From: Gammaproteobacteria bacterium
GTDB taxonomy: Bacteria; Pseudomonadota; Gammaproteobacteria; HK1
Direction of reading: 5' to 3'
Length of the DNA stretch: 64,000 nt
Assembly (NCBI GenBank): GCA_012103455.1
Contig: WLWT01000001.1
Span: 1,536,001 to 1,600,000 of the forward strand
The translations under genes and the position numbers were made by a program. Under the pieces are notes generated by a model. The model saw only the letters and a list, made by a program, of their open reading frames with translations. It made no database searches and was not told the origin of the DNA. Shown here one piece after another: positions 25,290 to 34,933 of the stretch; positions within the stretch are counted from its first letter, which is position 1, and each line of letters starts with the position of its first letter.

Positions 25290-26276
25290 TCACACCCTCT
25301 CGATGATTTTTTCGCCGAACAAACCCTGCGGCCTGAACAGCAAAAAGACCAGCGCCAGCACGTAGGCGAACCAGTTCTCGATGGCGCCGTTGACCAGAGG
25401 CCCCCAGTACACCCCGGCGACTTTCTCGCCCACACCGATAATGAGCCCACCGATGATGGCGCCGGGCACGGAAGTAAAACCGCCCAGGATGAGCACCGGC
25501 AAAGCTTTCAGCGCGATCAGCGAAAGGGAGAATTGCACGCCGGACTTGGAGCCCCACATGATACCGGCCACCAGCGCCACCAGGCCGGCCACGGACCACA
25601 CCACCACCCAGATACTCTTGAGGGGAATACCCACCGACAGCGCCGCTTGGTGATCATCGGCGACCGCCCGCAACGCGCGGCCAACAGCGGTTTTTTGGAA
25701 AAATACAGCCAATGTAACCACCAGCACGGCGGCGATGCCGGCGGCCCACAGATCGAATACCTGGATATACATCGCATCCATGCCGAATAAGGCCCACTCG
25801 AAGTTGCCTTGCGGTATGCCGACGTCCAATGCCTTGACCGAGGAGCCCCATAAGATATCGCCCACGCCTTCCAACACGAAGGCAAGGCCGATGGTGGACA
25901 TAAACAGGATGATCGGATCTTGGTTCACCAGTGGCCGCAACACCACGCGCTCCACCAGATAAGCTAAACCGACCATGACCAGCGCCGTGATGATGACGGC
26001 GATCCACGGCGACACGGTAAAGCCCATGTTCTGCAGCGTTATGGGCATGGTGCCGTTCATCACCCCTACCAAGGTCAACGCCGCAAACAAACAGAACACG
26101 CCCTGGGCGAAGTTGAAGACGGCGGAGGCTTTGAAAATAAGCACAAAGCCGAGAGCGACCAGGGAATACATGACACCCGACGTCAGACCGCCGATGACCA
26201 CTTCGAAGAAAAAGCCCCACGACTCGCGGATGTCGTTGACGGGACCCGTGATCACAAGATTAAAAAAATCGATCAT
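25290..26276 (-). CDS. livH: Liv-type ABC transporter permease (LivH)
   Basis: 328 residues, about eight to nine transmembrane segments. GLTSGVMYSLVALGFVLIFK at about residues 30-50 is the typical LivH opening, with FNFAQGVF next, and AVGRALRAVADDHQAALSVG is the EAA-like ATPase contact. Located between livG and livM with gaps of 10 and 3 bp, so it is co-transcribed. Confidence 0.92.
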   Translation of the reverse strand: MIDFFNLVITGPVNDIRESWGFFFEVVIGGLTSGVMYSLVALGFVLIFKASAVFNFAQGVFCLFAALTLVGVMNGTMPITLQNMGFTVSPWIAVIITALVMVGLAYLVERVVLRPLVNQDPIILFMSTIGLAFVLEGVGDILWGSSVKALDVGIPQGNFEWALFGMDAMYIQVFDLWAAGIAAVLVVTLAVFFQKTAVGRALRAVADDHQAALSVGIPLKSIWVVVWSVAGLVALVAGIMWGSKSGVQFSLSLIALKALPVLILGGFTSVPGAIIGGLIIGVGEKVAGVYWGPLVNGAIENWFAYVLALVFLLFRPQGLFGEKIIERV

Positions 26277-26286
26277 GGCAAGTCCC

Positions 26287-27120
26287 CTAGTGTGAAACGC
26301 CTAGATAAGCGTCGATCACGTTCCGATCCGCTTTCACTTCATCCGGGGTGCCATCGGCGATTTTGGCGCCGTGATCAAGCACTACCACGCGATCGGAAAT
26401 ATCCATCACCACCCCCATGTCATGCTCGATCAAGGCGATGGTGGTGCCGAATTCGTCATTGGTATCGAGAATGAATCGGCACATATCTTCTTTTTCTTCA
26501 AGATTCATACCGGCCATAGGTTCATCGAGTAACAGCAGCTCAGGCTCGGCGGCAAGCGCGCGGCCAAGCTCCACCCGTTTTTGCAAACCGTAAGGCAGCC
26601 GGCCCACTGGCTCTTTGCGGATCGCTTCGATTTCCAGGAAGTCGATGATGCGCTCGACGAAGTCGCGGTGCACGATTTCCTCCCTGCGCGCCCAGCCCAG
26701 ATGCAGGGCGGCGGTCAAGAGATTGGTCTTCATCTTGAGGTTACGCCCGGTCATGATGTTGTCGAGCGTACTCATACCGCGAAAGAGCGCCACGTTTTGA
26801 AATGTACGGCCGATGCCGGTGGCGGCGGCTTCGTACGGGCGCATCTGTTTGCGCACGGTCCCTCGGTAGATGATCTCGCCTTCCTGCGGGTGGTAAAAGC
26901 CGTTGATGCAATTGAGCATTGATGTTTTACCGGCCCCATTGGGACCGATGATGGCTCTGACCTCACCGCGCTTGACATCGAAGGACACATTGATGATCGC
27001 CTTGACCGCGCCAAACGTGAGGGAGATGTTGCGGCACTCCAATATGACTTCACCACCCCGTTCGGACGCGTTCGGTCCAGGCTCAGTTAAGCTCCGCCCA
27101 GATGCATGGGATTGCTCCAT
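26287..27120 (-). CDS. livG: Liv-type ABC transporter ATP-binding protein (LivG)
   Basis: 277 residues. Walker A GPNGAGKT (59-66), a relaxed signature YGLQKRVELGRAL, Walker B LLLLDEPMAGM and the H-loop IEHDMGVV. The N-terminal 25 residues are hydrophilic and absent from most LivG proteins; a downstream start is possible because the ATG at 27120 has a weak ribosome-binding site. It follows the acyl-CoA synthetase gene by 48 bp on the same strand. Confidence 0.9.
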   Translation of the reverse strand: MEQSHASGRSLTEPGPNASERGGEVILECRNISLTFGAVKAIINVSFDVKRGEVRAIIGPNGAGKTSMLNCINGFYHPQEGEIIYRGTVRKQMRPYEAAATGIGRTFQNVALFRGMSTLDNIMTGRNLKMKTNLLTAALHLGWARREEIVHRDFVERIIDFLEIEAIRKEPVGRLPYGLQKRVELGRALAAEPELLLLDEPMAGMNLEEKEDMCRFILDTNDEFGTTIALIEHDMGVVMDISDRVVVLDHGAKIADGTPDEVKADRNVIDAYLGVSH

Positions 27121-27168
27121 GATCGGTTCTCGGTTGTGTTGGCTAAATTCGCTGGCTGCCTAGAAGCG

Positions 27169-29139
27169 CTAAGCAGCCCTACGCAGTTCATCCGGGCTGA
27201 AGGTTTTCGCCTCGCCGATCTTGAGCCTGGCTCTCATGGTGCTTTTGCGGCCATCTTCGAACACCACTTCACTCTCGATATCGACGTTGTCCGCATCGGA
27301 ATAAAGCGCATTGATGAGTGCTTTGTAGCGCTCGGCAATGAGGCGGCGCCGTACTTTGCGCGTGCGGGTCAATTCACCGTCGTCGGCATCCAACTCCTTG
27401 TGCAGCAACAAGAACCGGGTGACTTGCGCACTGGCCATGGCAGAGTCCTGGGCTAGCCCCTGGTTGACCTGTTCGATGCACTCGCGTACCAAACCGTAGA
27501 CCTCATCGAGGCCGGCCAAGTCCATGAAATTCGAATACGCCAGTCCCTTGCGTTCAGCCCAGTTGCCCACCGCCTCCAGCTCGATGACGACGAACATAGT
27601 GACGTTATCACGGCTATCGCCGTGGGCCACCGCTTCACGCACGAAAGGAAAGAACTTCAACTTGTTCTCGACGAACTGGGGCGCGAACAGGGTGCCATCG
27701 GTCATGGTGCCCACGTCCTTGGCCCTGTCGATCACTTTAAGGTGCCCGGCATCGTCCAGATAGCCGGCGTCGCCCGTGCGGATCCAACCGTCCTGCGTCA
27801 GGGTTTCCCGAGTTGCCTCGTCGTTCTTGTAATAACCGAGGAAACAACCTGGGCTCTTGACTTGAATTTCTCCCTCCTCGATGCGTATATCCACCCCCGG
27901 TCCCGCCGGTCCCACCGTATCTAAGCGTACATCGCCATCGCGCTGAACCGTGCAGTAAGCGCTTGACTCGGTCTGCGCGTAGAGCTGCTTCAAGTTGATG
28001 CCGATGGAGCGGTAGAAATTGAAGACTTCCTCACCGAGCGGCGCGCCGCCGGTGTAGGCCAAGCGCACTCGGCTCAAACCGAGATTGTTCTTGAGCGGCC
28101 CGTAGATCAAAAACTCGCCCAAGCGGTAGAGCAGCCGATCCTTGAAAGGTACCTCACCACCCTCCAGCACCTGCACACCGCAACGCTGCGCCACCTTGAT
28201 GAAATACGCATAGAGCTTTTGTTTGATCATCAAGGCGTCTTCCATGCGGATCTGTATCTGCGTTAGGAAATTCTCGAAGATGGCCGGCGGCGAGAAAAAC
28301 GCGGTGGGACCGATATCGCGCAGATCGATCAAGACCGTGTCGGAACTCTCCGGGCAGTTGACGGTAAAGCCGGCCACATGCCCTTCGCCCATGGAGTAGA
28401 TTTGATCGCCCACCCACGCCAGCGGCAAATACGCGAGGATATCTTCCTTGTCGGTCATGTGATCGACCTGCACCAGATGGGCGGCGGACTCGATGATATT
28501 GCGGTGGCGCAGCATCACGCCCTTGGGATTACCGGTGGTGCCGGAGGTGTACATGATGCTGGCGATGTCATCGCCCGAGGCTTTGGCGATCTCGTCCAGA
28601 TAAAGCTCGGGATTGGCCCGGTCGTGCTCGCGACCTCGCGCTTGTGTCGCGGCATACTCGTGGAGAAATTCCTGCTGGTAGTGGCGCATCCCGCGCGAGT
28701 CCTCGAAGATCATGATCTCGAGGCTGGGCAACTCGTCTTTGATCGACAGCACTTTGTCGATCTGTTCCTGATCCTCGCAGATGGCGAAGCGCACCCCGGC
28801 ATGATGCAAAACGAATTTCATCTCCTGCGCCACGCCGTCGGCGTACAGCGGCACGGGGATAGCCCCCATGGCTTCTACAGCGTCGAACGTCCAGTACAAC
28901 TGCGGGCGGTTCGAGCCGATCACCGCCACTTTGTCGCCACGTTCCAATCCGAGCGCTTTCAGCCCCATGGAGAAAGCACGCACCTCCTGCGCGGTCTCGG
29001 CCCAGGTCCATGTTTGCCAGATACCCAGATCTTTTTCCCGGAAAGCCGGCTGGTGAGCGAAACGCTCTGCATTGCGCAACAGCAGCTTCGGAAAGGTATC
29101 GCACGCGCGCAGCGACGCATCGCGATCACTATTCGCCAT
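27169..29139 (-). CDS. AMP-dependent acyl-CoA synthetase (long-chain FadD15/FAA-like)
   Basis: 656 residues, ANL superfamily. P-loop MYTSGTTGNPKGVML (about 200-214), YAQTESSAYC for the adenine site, GWIRTGDAGYLDDAG for the hinge Asp, and RAKDVGTM where many relatives have the hinge Lys region. It adenylates a carboxylic acid and attaches CoA. The first gene of the operon, with GGAGG 7 nt before ATG; the co-transcribed Liv importer presumably delivers its acid substrate, which is thus trapped as CoA ester on entry. Such ligase-Liv blocks are common in proteobacteria; the substrate is unproven. Confidence 0.9.
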   Translation of the reverse strand: MANSDRDASLRACDTFPKLLLRNAERFAHQPAFREKDLGIWQTWTWAETAQEVRAFSMGLKALGLERGDKVAVIGSNRPQLYWTFDAVEAMGAIPVPLYADGVAQEMKFVLHHAGVRFAICEDQEQIDKVLSIKDELPSLEIMIFEDSRGMRHYQQEFLHEYAATQARGREHDRANPELYLDEIAKASGDDIASIMYTSGTTGNPKGVMLRHRNIIESAAHLVQVDHMTDKEDILAYLPLAWVGDQIYSMGEGHVAGFTVNCPESSDTVLIDLRDIGPTAFFSPPAIFENFLTQIQIRMEDALMIKQKLYAYFIKVAQRCGVQVLEGGEVPFKDRLLYRLGEFLIYGPLKNNLGLSRVRLAYTGGAPLGEEVFNFYRSIGINLKQLYAQTESSAYCTVQRDGDVRLDTVGPAGPGVDIRIEEGEIQVKSPGCFLGYYKNDEATRETLTQDGWIRTGDAGYLDDAGHLKVIDRAKDVGTMTDGTLFAPQFVENKLKFFPFVREAVAHGDSRDNVTMFVVIELEAVGNWAERKGLAYSNFMDLAGLDEVYGLVRECIEQVNQGLAQDSAMASAQVTRFLLLHKELDADDGELTRTRKVRRRLIAERYKALINALYSDADNVDIESEVVFEDGRKSTMRARLKIGEAKTFSPDELRRAA

Positions 29140-29423
29140 GGGTTTCCTCCCTAGGGATCTCCAGTCTCTTCGTCTCTTTAAAGCTCACCGCCGGCTGGCA
29201 GTGGCTCGTATCTTTTTAGCTTTGGCCTAATGGCATCTCAGCCGCCACCATCTAGCAGCACAGCCTCTCTTCGCTATCATGCGCTGGGTCCGGATAATCA
29301 CACATCTTCCCTGATTTGACGCTAAAACGCACGCATCCGTTGACCGCTAGCGGTTTCACTGCCGGGACGGACCACGGTTTTTTTAGGGTACTTCGGAAAA
29401 GCCCACTATGCGAAGCTTGTTCT

Positions 29424-30928
29424 TCATTCGACCGGGGGCAGCAATTTCTCTACTACTTTTGCCGAGCATAAAACCCCGGGCATGCCGGCGCCCGGGTGGG
29501 TGCCGGCGCCGGTGAGGTACAACCCGCCCAGACCCTCGGCCCGGTTGTGAAACCTGAACCAGGCCGACTGGCTGAAATACGGTGCCACGGAGAATCCGGC
29601 CCCGGCCTCGCTGAGATAGCGCCCGGCAAAATCCTCTGGCCCCATGTAGAAATCCGTCACCAGATGCCGGCGCAGATCCGGTAACAGGGTGTCCTGCAAT
29701 GTATCCAATATGCGGCCTCGCAATGCCGGACCGGCGCTCGCCCAGCCGATATCCGCCTGCATGTTCGGCACCGGTGCCAGTGCATAAAAAGAATCGCAGC
29801 CGGGCGGCGCGAAACTGGCATCGGTGGCTGTTGGCCGGTGCAGATATAAAGAGAAGTCCTCGGCTAGCCGCTTGTGTTTGAAGATATCATCCAGCAATTC
29901 CCGGTAACGCGAGCCCATCCAAATGGTGTGGTGGGCCACCTCCGGGTACTGTCTGTCAGTGCCGAAATAGAGTACGAAAAGGCCCATGGACAGACGGCCA
30001 AAGCGGGTCTTCAAGCGGGTGGCGGTGCTTTGCGCGTGACGGGGCACCATGTGTTGATACAAGTGCATCGGATCGGCGTTGGAGACAACGGCGGCGGCGC
30101 GCTGGCGCTCACCGCCCGCAAGTCTTAGGCCTTCGACCACGTTGCCACCGCCCCGGCGCCCCACCAACAGCGACTCCACCGTGCAGTCGGTGCGGATCTC
30201 GATGCCTTGTTCTTCCATCAGGCGGCGCAGCGCTTGCACGATAGCGCCCGTTCCACCCATGGCGAAGTGAACCCCCCACTGCCGTTCCAGATAGTGAATG
30301 AGGCCGTAGATACTGGTGGTATCGAATGGGCTGCCACCCACCAGCAGCGGCTGGATGGAAAACGCCTGGCGTAGCTGGGGATGGCGCAGATGACGGCAGA
30401 TCATGCGCCATACGCTGTCGTAAGCGCGTAGCTTGAGCAGCCGTGGAGCCTGCTTCAACATGAGCGCCAAGCGGTGAAACGGCGCGTCCGCGAGATCGCT
30501 AAAGCCGGCTTTGAAGAGCCGCTCCGAGTGCTCTACCAAGCGGTGGTAACCGGCCACATCAGCGGGGTCGAAGCGGGCGATTTCACTGACGGTTTTCTCG
30601 ACAGTAGCGCCGTAATCGAAGGTATCGCCGTTGGCAAAGTGGAACCGGTACCACGGGTCCAGGGGGCGCAATTGCACATAATCATTCAGCGATTTGCCGA
30701 ACAGTGCGAACAACTCCTCGAATAAAAAAGGCGCGGTTACCACGGTAGGCCCAGCGTCGAAGCGAAAGCCGCCGCGTTCGAACACCTGCGCACGGCCCCC
30801 CAGTTGCGCACCACGCTCGAAAAGCGTGACCCGGTACCCGCGCGCGCGCGCAGCGCACCTGCGATACCGCCAAAGCCGCCACCGATGACGGCACACGTAG
30901 GTGTCGTCTTGCTGATACTAATACTCAT
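29424..30928 (-). CDS. crtI: phytoene desaturase CrtI, frameshifted near the N-terminus
   Basis: The N-terminus from ATG 30928 reads MSISISKTTPTCAVIGGGFG and continues GIAGALRARA in one frame; the remaining 480 residues, from RGYRVTLFERGAQLGGRAQV on, lie in another. The change falls in the alternating CG run at 30839-30849, so a two-base loss or one-base gain in that run (or a sequence error) would restore one protein of about 500 residues. Otherwise it is a complete CrtI: dinucleotide-binding GGGFGG, DAGPTVVT and the C-terminal FAD-contacting GLYLTGAGTHPGAGMPGVL. It should desaturate phytoene to lycopene. It is divergent from crtE, with MITE copy D between them. Confidence 0.85.
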
Positions 30929-30991
30929 ACATTCGATCACCCGCCAAAGGAGGTACGCTGCCCGCCTTAGCTATGACGTAAAGAGCTTTAA

Positions 30992-31132
30992 AAGCACCTG
31001 CTAAAAATGCACTTTTTCCGCGATTGCGGCGTCAGCTCCGTGCTCCAATCCTCAGGTATCACCTATACACTGCGGTTGTGTGCGCGGTGCTTTCTTGCAC
31101 TCACGAAAAAATTACTATTGTTAGAGGCGCCC
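30992..31132. mobile_element. MITE copy D in the crtI-crtE divergent promoter region
   Basis: 141 bp, flanked by the 4-bp duplication TTAA (30988-30991 and 31133-31136). It fills most of the 221-bp gap between the divergent crtI and crtE genes, so any shared promoter must lie inside or immediately beside it. The left terminus has drifted (AAGCACCTG). Confidence 0.9.
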
Positions 31133-31149
31133 TTAAGTAGAATGATTCA

Positions 31150-32121
31150 ATGGTACCCTCCAAAGCCATGAACGGCGTTACCTCAAAGTTCGATACGGCT
31201 AAACTTTTCGCCGCTTCAGTGGGCTTCGATGGCCAGAGCGTGGCCGTACTGCAGGATGTGGTGAACACGGCCCTGGTCGAATTGGCGCCCCGCGAGGCAA
31301 GGCTCGCCAGTGAATTGGCTGAAGCGATACGCTACAGCTTGCTGGCGCCGGGCAAGCGGGCGCGGGCGCTGGTGGTATTGCTGTCGGCCGCCGACATGGG
31401 CGTGAGCGTGCCATCGGTTATCCAGCCGGCGTGCGCCGTGGAGCTGCTACACACCGCCTCCTTGGTGATGGACGATCTGCCTTGCATGGATAATGCGCAC
31501 GTGCGGCGGGGATTGACGAGCGCTCATGTACGCTTTGGCGAAGACACGGCTATTCTCGCCGCCATCACGATGCTGAGCGATGCCTACGGCCTGGTCGCGC
31601 GGTGCGCTACATTGGATGCGCATTGTAAGACCGATATCATCGGTCAATTATCGGCCGCCATTGGCCTAGATGGCTTAGCCGCTGGCCAACACCTGGATCT
31701 GAAAACCGCCGATGAGCGGGAAATGGCGTCACGGGTAGAACAGATCTACCGGCTGAAAACAGGCGCTCTCTTCGCCGCCGCCTGGCTGGGCGGGCGGGCC
31801 GCCACTCAAGAGGGTGTTGTTCTAGCTACATTGCATGAATTCGGCATGAAAGTGGGCATTGCGTTTCAAGCTTATGACGATCTGGCCGACCGTCTGGGCA
31901 GTATGGAAACGGCGGGTAAAGACGTGCGGGCCGATGTGCTTAAGACCACCTTGGTGGCACTGGAAGGCGCCAACAGCGCGCAGGCTAGGGCCGATGAAAC
32001 CTTTGAGGACGCGCTGTGCGATCTCGCACGCATAGGTCAGGATAAAGGCCGGCTGGCCCACTTCGTGGTCGAGCTGCGCGACAAGCTGAGAAGCCGTATG
32101 GTCAGCGACGCCCCTGCGTGA
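31150..32121 (+). CDS. crtE: geranylgeranyl (polyprenyl) diphosphate synthase CrtE
   Basis: 323 residues. First Asp-rich motif DDLPCMD (108-114) and second DDLAD (243-247), with GKRAR at 68-72 for the diphosphate. The CrtE/IspA family enzyme condenses IPP with allylic diphosphates, giving the C20 precursor of phytoene. Cytoplasmic. Start ATG 31150 is 17 bp after MITE copy D; a second ATG at 31168 is possible and neither has a strong Shine-Dalgarno. It leads the plus-strand arm crtE - ABC exporter - crtZ. The stop codon is followed by three copies of a 15-bp repeat. Confidence 0.9.
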   Translation: MVPSKAMNGVTSKFDTAKLFAASVGFDGQSVAVLQDVVNTALVELAPREARLASELAEAIRYSLLAPGKRARALVVLLSAADMGVSVPSVIQPACAVELLHTASLVMDDLPCMDNAHVRRGLTSAHVRFGEDTAILAAITMLSDAYGLVARCATLDAHCKTDIIGQLSAAIGLDGLAAGQHLDLKTADEREMASRVEQIYRLKTGALFAAAWLGGRAATQEGVVLATLHEFGMKVGIAFQAYDDLADRLGSMETAGKDVRADVLKTTLVALEGANSAQARADETFEDALCDLARIGQDKGRLAHFVVELRDKLRSRMVSDAPA

Positions 32122-32122
32122 T

Positions 32123-32167
32123 GAGCCCTTAAGTAATGAGGCCCTGAGTAATGAGCCCCTGAGTAAT
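32123..32167. repeat. three 15-bp tandem repeats between crtE and the ABC ATPase gene
   Basis: GAGCCCTTAAGTAAT, GAGGCCCTGAGTAAT and GAGCCCCTGAGTAAT in a row. Each boundary creates an ATG (AAT|GAG), followed within a few codons by a stop. The last boundary provides the ATG used by the ATPase gene. Confidence 0.9.
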
Positions 32168-33101
32168 GGGCGGATTTCAGCTTACGGTCAAAGACATATG
32201 CTTTGACTATGGTGGCCGGCGGGCCCTGCACCGGGTGTCGCTGCAATTGAGAAGCGGTGAGATCACGGCGCTGCTAGGCGCCAACGGTGCCGGTAAATCG
32301 ACGCTGTTAAAAGCGGTTGGAGGTCAGCTAGTACCGCATGCCGGTCAGATTTTGTTGAACGGCGCCCCGCTAGCACTATCGGACACCACCCGGCCAGCAG
32401 CGGCCCGCCAAGCCTTGGGGCTGGTGCCGCAATCCATCGCTTTATACCAGCACCTCTCGGTGGGGGAGAACCTGCTGACCTTCGGCGCGCTGATGGGTTT
32501 GCCGCGCAAGGAGCGGCAAACGCGGGCGCGCACGGTGGCCAAGACCATCGAACTCGCCGATCGTTGGCGTGATCCGGTGACCGCGTTGTCCGGCGGTATG
32601 CAGCGGCGCCTGAACGTAGGCGCAGCCCTCATGCATGCGCCGCGCTTGCTTTTGCTGGACGAACCCACCGCTGGCATAGACCGCGAAGGCCGGCAACGCC
32701 TGGGCGAGCTATTCACCAAACTGCGCGCTGACGGTCTTGGCATATTGTGGGTCACTCATGAACTGGCGGACGCGGAGCGAACGGCCGATCGGGTGGCGAT
32801 ATTGAGTACCGGGCGCCTGCTCGCAGCCGGCGGCACCGAAGAGCTGATAAGAGGCGTATTCGGCACGAGCCGCCTGGTGCAACTGGATTTCGACGTGCCT
32901 GTTACCGGGCCGCTGGACGGTCCCCTGCAGCCATTTTCGTCTGCCGATCAAACCTCGTTCGAAGCCGTGCTGGCGCTGAGCCCCGGCGCTCTGGATAGAC
33001 TACTCGGGCACTGCCGCGGGACAGGACTTCGTTTACGCGAAGTGAGGGTCACCCGGCCAGGGCTGGCCCAACTCATCACTCACTACGAGAAATACCCATG
33101 A
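32166..33101 (+). CDS. ABC transporter ATP-binding protein in the carotenoid cluster
   Basis: 311 residues. Walker A GANGAGKS (38-45), signature LSGGMQ (141-146), Walker B LLLLDEPTAG (Asp165), H-loop WVTHE. The extra C-terminal 75 residues are typical of drug/polysaccharide/lipid exporter ATPases (DrrA/YbhF-like). It pairs with the ABC-2 permease next door. Its place between crtE and crtZ suggests export or membrane placement of a carotenoid or terpenoid, but the genes may simply have been co-inserted. The start codon lies at the end of a tandem repeat. Confidence 0.88.
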   Translation: MGGFQLTVKDICFDYGGRRALHRVSLQLRSGEITALLGANGAGKSTLLKAVGGQLVPHAGQILLNGAPLALSDTTRPAAARQALGLVPQSIALYQHLSVGENLLTFGALMGLPRKERQTRARTVAKTIELADRWRDPVTALSGGMQRRLNVGAALMHAPRLLLLDEPTAGIDREGRQRLGELFTKLRADGLGILWVTHELADAERTADRVAILSTGRLLAAGGTEELIRGVFGTSRLVQLDFDVPVTGPLDGPLQPFSSADQTSFEAVLALSPGALDRLLGHCRGTGLRLREVRVTRPGLAQLITHYEKYP

Positions 33102-33106
33102 GGCCA

Positions 33107-33134
33107 GCCCAGTGAGATCGGCCCAATGAGATCG
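33107..33134. repeat. 14-bp tandem duplication containing the ABC permease start codon
   Basis: GCCCAGTGAGATCG then GCCCAATGAGATCG. The second copy provides the ATG at 33126; the equivalent position in the first is GTG. A weaker third copy (ACCCATGAGGCCA) covers the TGA of the ATPase gene. Confidence 0.88.
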
Positions 33135-34367
33135 GCAATATTCATCGCCATGTGGTGGACCTTGCTGCGCGATCGGGGTGCCCTGATCATGGGCTTCGTG
33201 CTGCCGCCCATCGTCTTCGTCATATTCGCCACTATTTTCTCGGCTACCTCCGGTGGCGAACTGAATGTATCCGTTGCCATCTATGACGCCCGCGGCTCGC
33301 AGACCTCCCAGCGGCTCACCGAAGCGCTGCGCGCCCGTGACACTGTGAAGGCAGTAACGCCCGCGCCGGCTTCCCCAGCCGAGGTCACCCAATGGGTGCG
33401 GGACGGTACCGCGGATGTGGGCATTGTAGTGCGCGCCAACACCACCCCATTCGGCAAGTTGAGTGACGGCCCGCCACCGCTTTTAATCATCGCCGAGCCG
33501 AGCCGGGAAATCGCCGCAGCCGGACTCCTGGGCGCTCTGCAAGCGGCCTATTTTCAAGCCTTGCCGGACGCGGTAGTGAGCGCAATCGCCGATCTCATAG
33601 ACACTCGTATAGTGCCCTTCCAGCCGCAGCAAAAAGCAGCCTTAAACGCCGGGCTGGCGGCGCTCGTGCACCCTCCCGGCGCCGGTTCAAGTGGGGCGAA
33701 CAGCCCGGTGATGCCGTTTACCCGGCTCTACGAGCGCCAAGATGTTTTCGCCCAAAACACCGCGCCGGTCGATATCACCTACTACGCCGGCGCCGTGGCC
33801 ATCATGTTTTTACTCTTCAGTGCCAGCAGTTCGGCCATCACGCTGATCGAAGAGCGCGATACCGGTCTGCTGCAACGGGTGGCTACGGGTCCGGGTGGCA
33901 CTGCCGTGGTGGTGGACGGCAAGTTCGCCTTCGGCGTATGCCAAGGCTTGGCGCAGGTCATGGCCATATTCCTCGTCGCCTGGCTGGCCTTCGGCGTGCC
34001 CATAACCGCTCACCTAGGCCCCTGGCTAGCCACCAGCTTCCTGGCGGCATTCAGCGCCAGTGGCCTCGCTCTCGCTTTTGTCAGCGTGTGCCGTAGCCGC
34101 CAGCAGGCGCAGAGCCTGGGCAATTTCATCATTCTGATGATGTCCGCCCTAGGTGGCAGCATGGTGCCCCGCTTCCTGATGCCGGAATTCATCCACGACG
34201 TGGGCTGGCTCACCCCGAACACGTGGGTATTGGAAGCCTATGCCCTCACTTTTTGGCGCCCCGATGGAGGACAGCTCGTGCAATCGTACCTGGCGCTCCT
34301 GGCGACCGGCGTGGCCGGACTGGTCATCGCCCGTTGGGCCGCCGCCCGCGCCGCCGGGCAGGGCTGA
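33126..34367 (+). CDS. ABC-2 type transporter permease in the carotenoid cluster
   Basis: 413 residues. One transmembrane helix near residues 18-40 is followed by a large extracytoplasmic domain (about 41-215), then five or six C-terminal helices starting DITYYAGAVAIMFLLFSASS, the topology of ABC-2 (YhgE/YbhR/DrrB-like) exporters. With the ATPase upstream it makes a half-transporter pair for lipophilic compounds. Within the MLMM-type stretch, SALGGSMVPRFLMPEF is the conserved last re-entrant region of this family. crtZ follows by 65 bp. Confidence 0.88.
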   Translation: MRSAIFIAMWWTLLRDRGALIMGFVLPPIVFVIFATIFSATSGGELNVSVAIYDARGSQTSQRLTEALRARDTVKAVTPAPASPAEVTQWVRDGTADVGIVVRANTTPFGKLSDGPPPLLIIAEPSREIAAAGLLGALQAAYFQALPDAVVSAIADLIDTRIVPFQPQQKAALNAGLAALVHPPGAGSSGANSPVMPFTRLYERQDVFAQNTAPVDITYYAGAVAIMFLLFSASSSAITLIEERDTGLLQRVATGPGGTAVVVDGKFAFGVCQGLAQVMAIFLVAWLAFGVPITAHLGPWLATSFLAAFSASGLALAFVSVCRSRQQAQSLGNFIILMMSALGGSMVPRFLMPEFIHDVGWLTPNTWVLEAYALTFWRPDGGQLVQSYLALLATGVAGLVIARWAAARAAGQG

Positions 34368-34432
34368 GCCGCGCTGTTGCCGGCCGGGGCTGACATGAGC
34401 GGTGCACGTTCGTACGATAGAGCACACCTACA

Positions 34433-34930
34433 ATGATTGTCATGGATCTAACCACCATGAGCCTAGCTACGCAGGTGCTGATTTTCATCATCACGGTTAT
34501 CGCCATGGAGGGAGTGGCCTGGGCCATGCACCGCTACCTCATGCATGGGCCGCTGTGGTTCATTCACAAGTCGCATCACCAGCCGCACAGGGGTTGGTGG
34601 GAACTCAACGATACCTTCGGCTTGTTCTTCAGTACCGCTTCTATAGTCCTCATCTATCACGGCCTGCACGGGCATCCTTATCTATTCGGTATCGGGCTAG
34701 GGCTGGCCGGCTATGGGCTTATCTATTTTTTATTGCACGATGTCTTGGTGCACCGCCGTGTGCGCTTGCCGTTGACGCCTAAGAACGGTTATCTGCGGCG
34801 GGTCTATCGAGCACACCATCTGCACCACGCGACTAAAACCCGCGATGGTGCTGTTGCGTTCGGCTTTGCCCTGGTCCCGCCGGTGCGCCTATTGCGCAAG
34901 CAGATGGCGGCCATCAAAGCGAACCGATGA
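34433..34930 (+). CDS. crtZ: beta-carotene 3-hydroxylase CrtZ
   Basis: 165 residues, a membrane di-iron hydroxylase. His clusters HRYLMH, HKSHHQPH, HDVLVH and HHLHH match the four conserved boxes of CrtZ. Hydrophobic spans separate them. It hydroxylates beta-carotene at C3 and C3' to give zeaxanthin via cryptoxanthin. ATG at 34433 or 34442 is possible. With crtE, crtB, crtI and crtY the set is complete for zeaxanthin. A 14-bp tandem duplication follows its stop. Confidence 0.92.
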   Translation: MIVMDLTTMSLATQVLIFIITVIAMEGVAWAMHRYLMHGPLWFIHKSHHQPHRGWWELNDTFGLFFSTASIVLIYHGLHGHPYLFGIGLGLAGYGLIYFLLHDVLVHRRVRLPLTPKNGYLRRVYRAHHLHHATKTRDGAVAFGFALVPPVRLLRKQMAAIKANR

Positions 34931-34933
34931 CGG

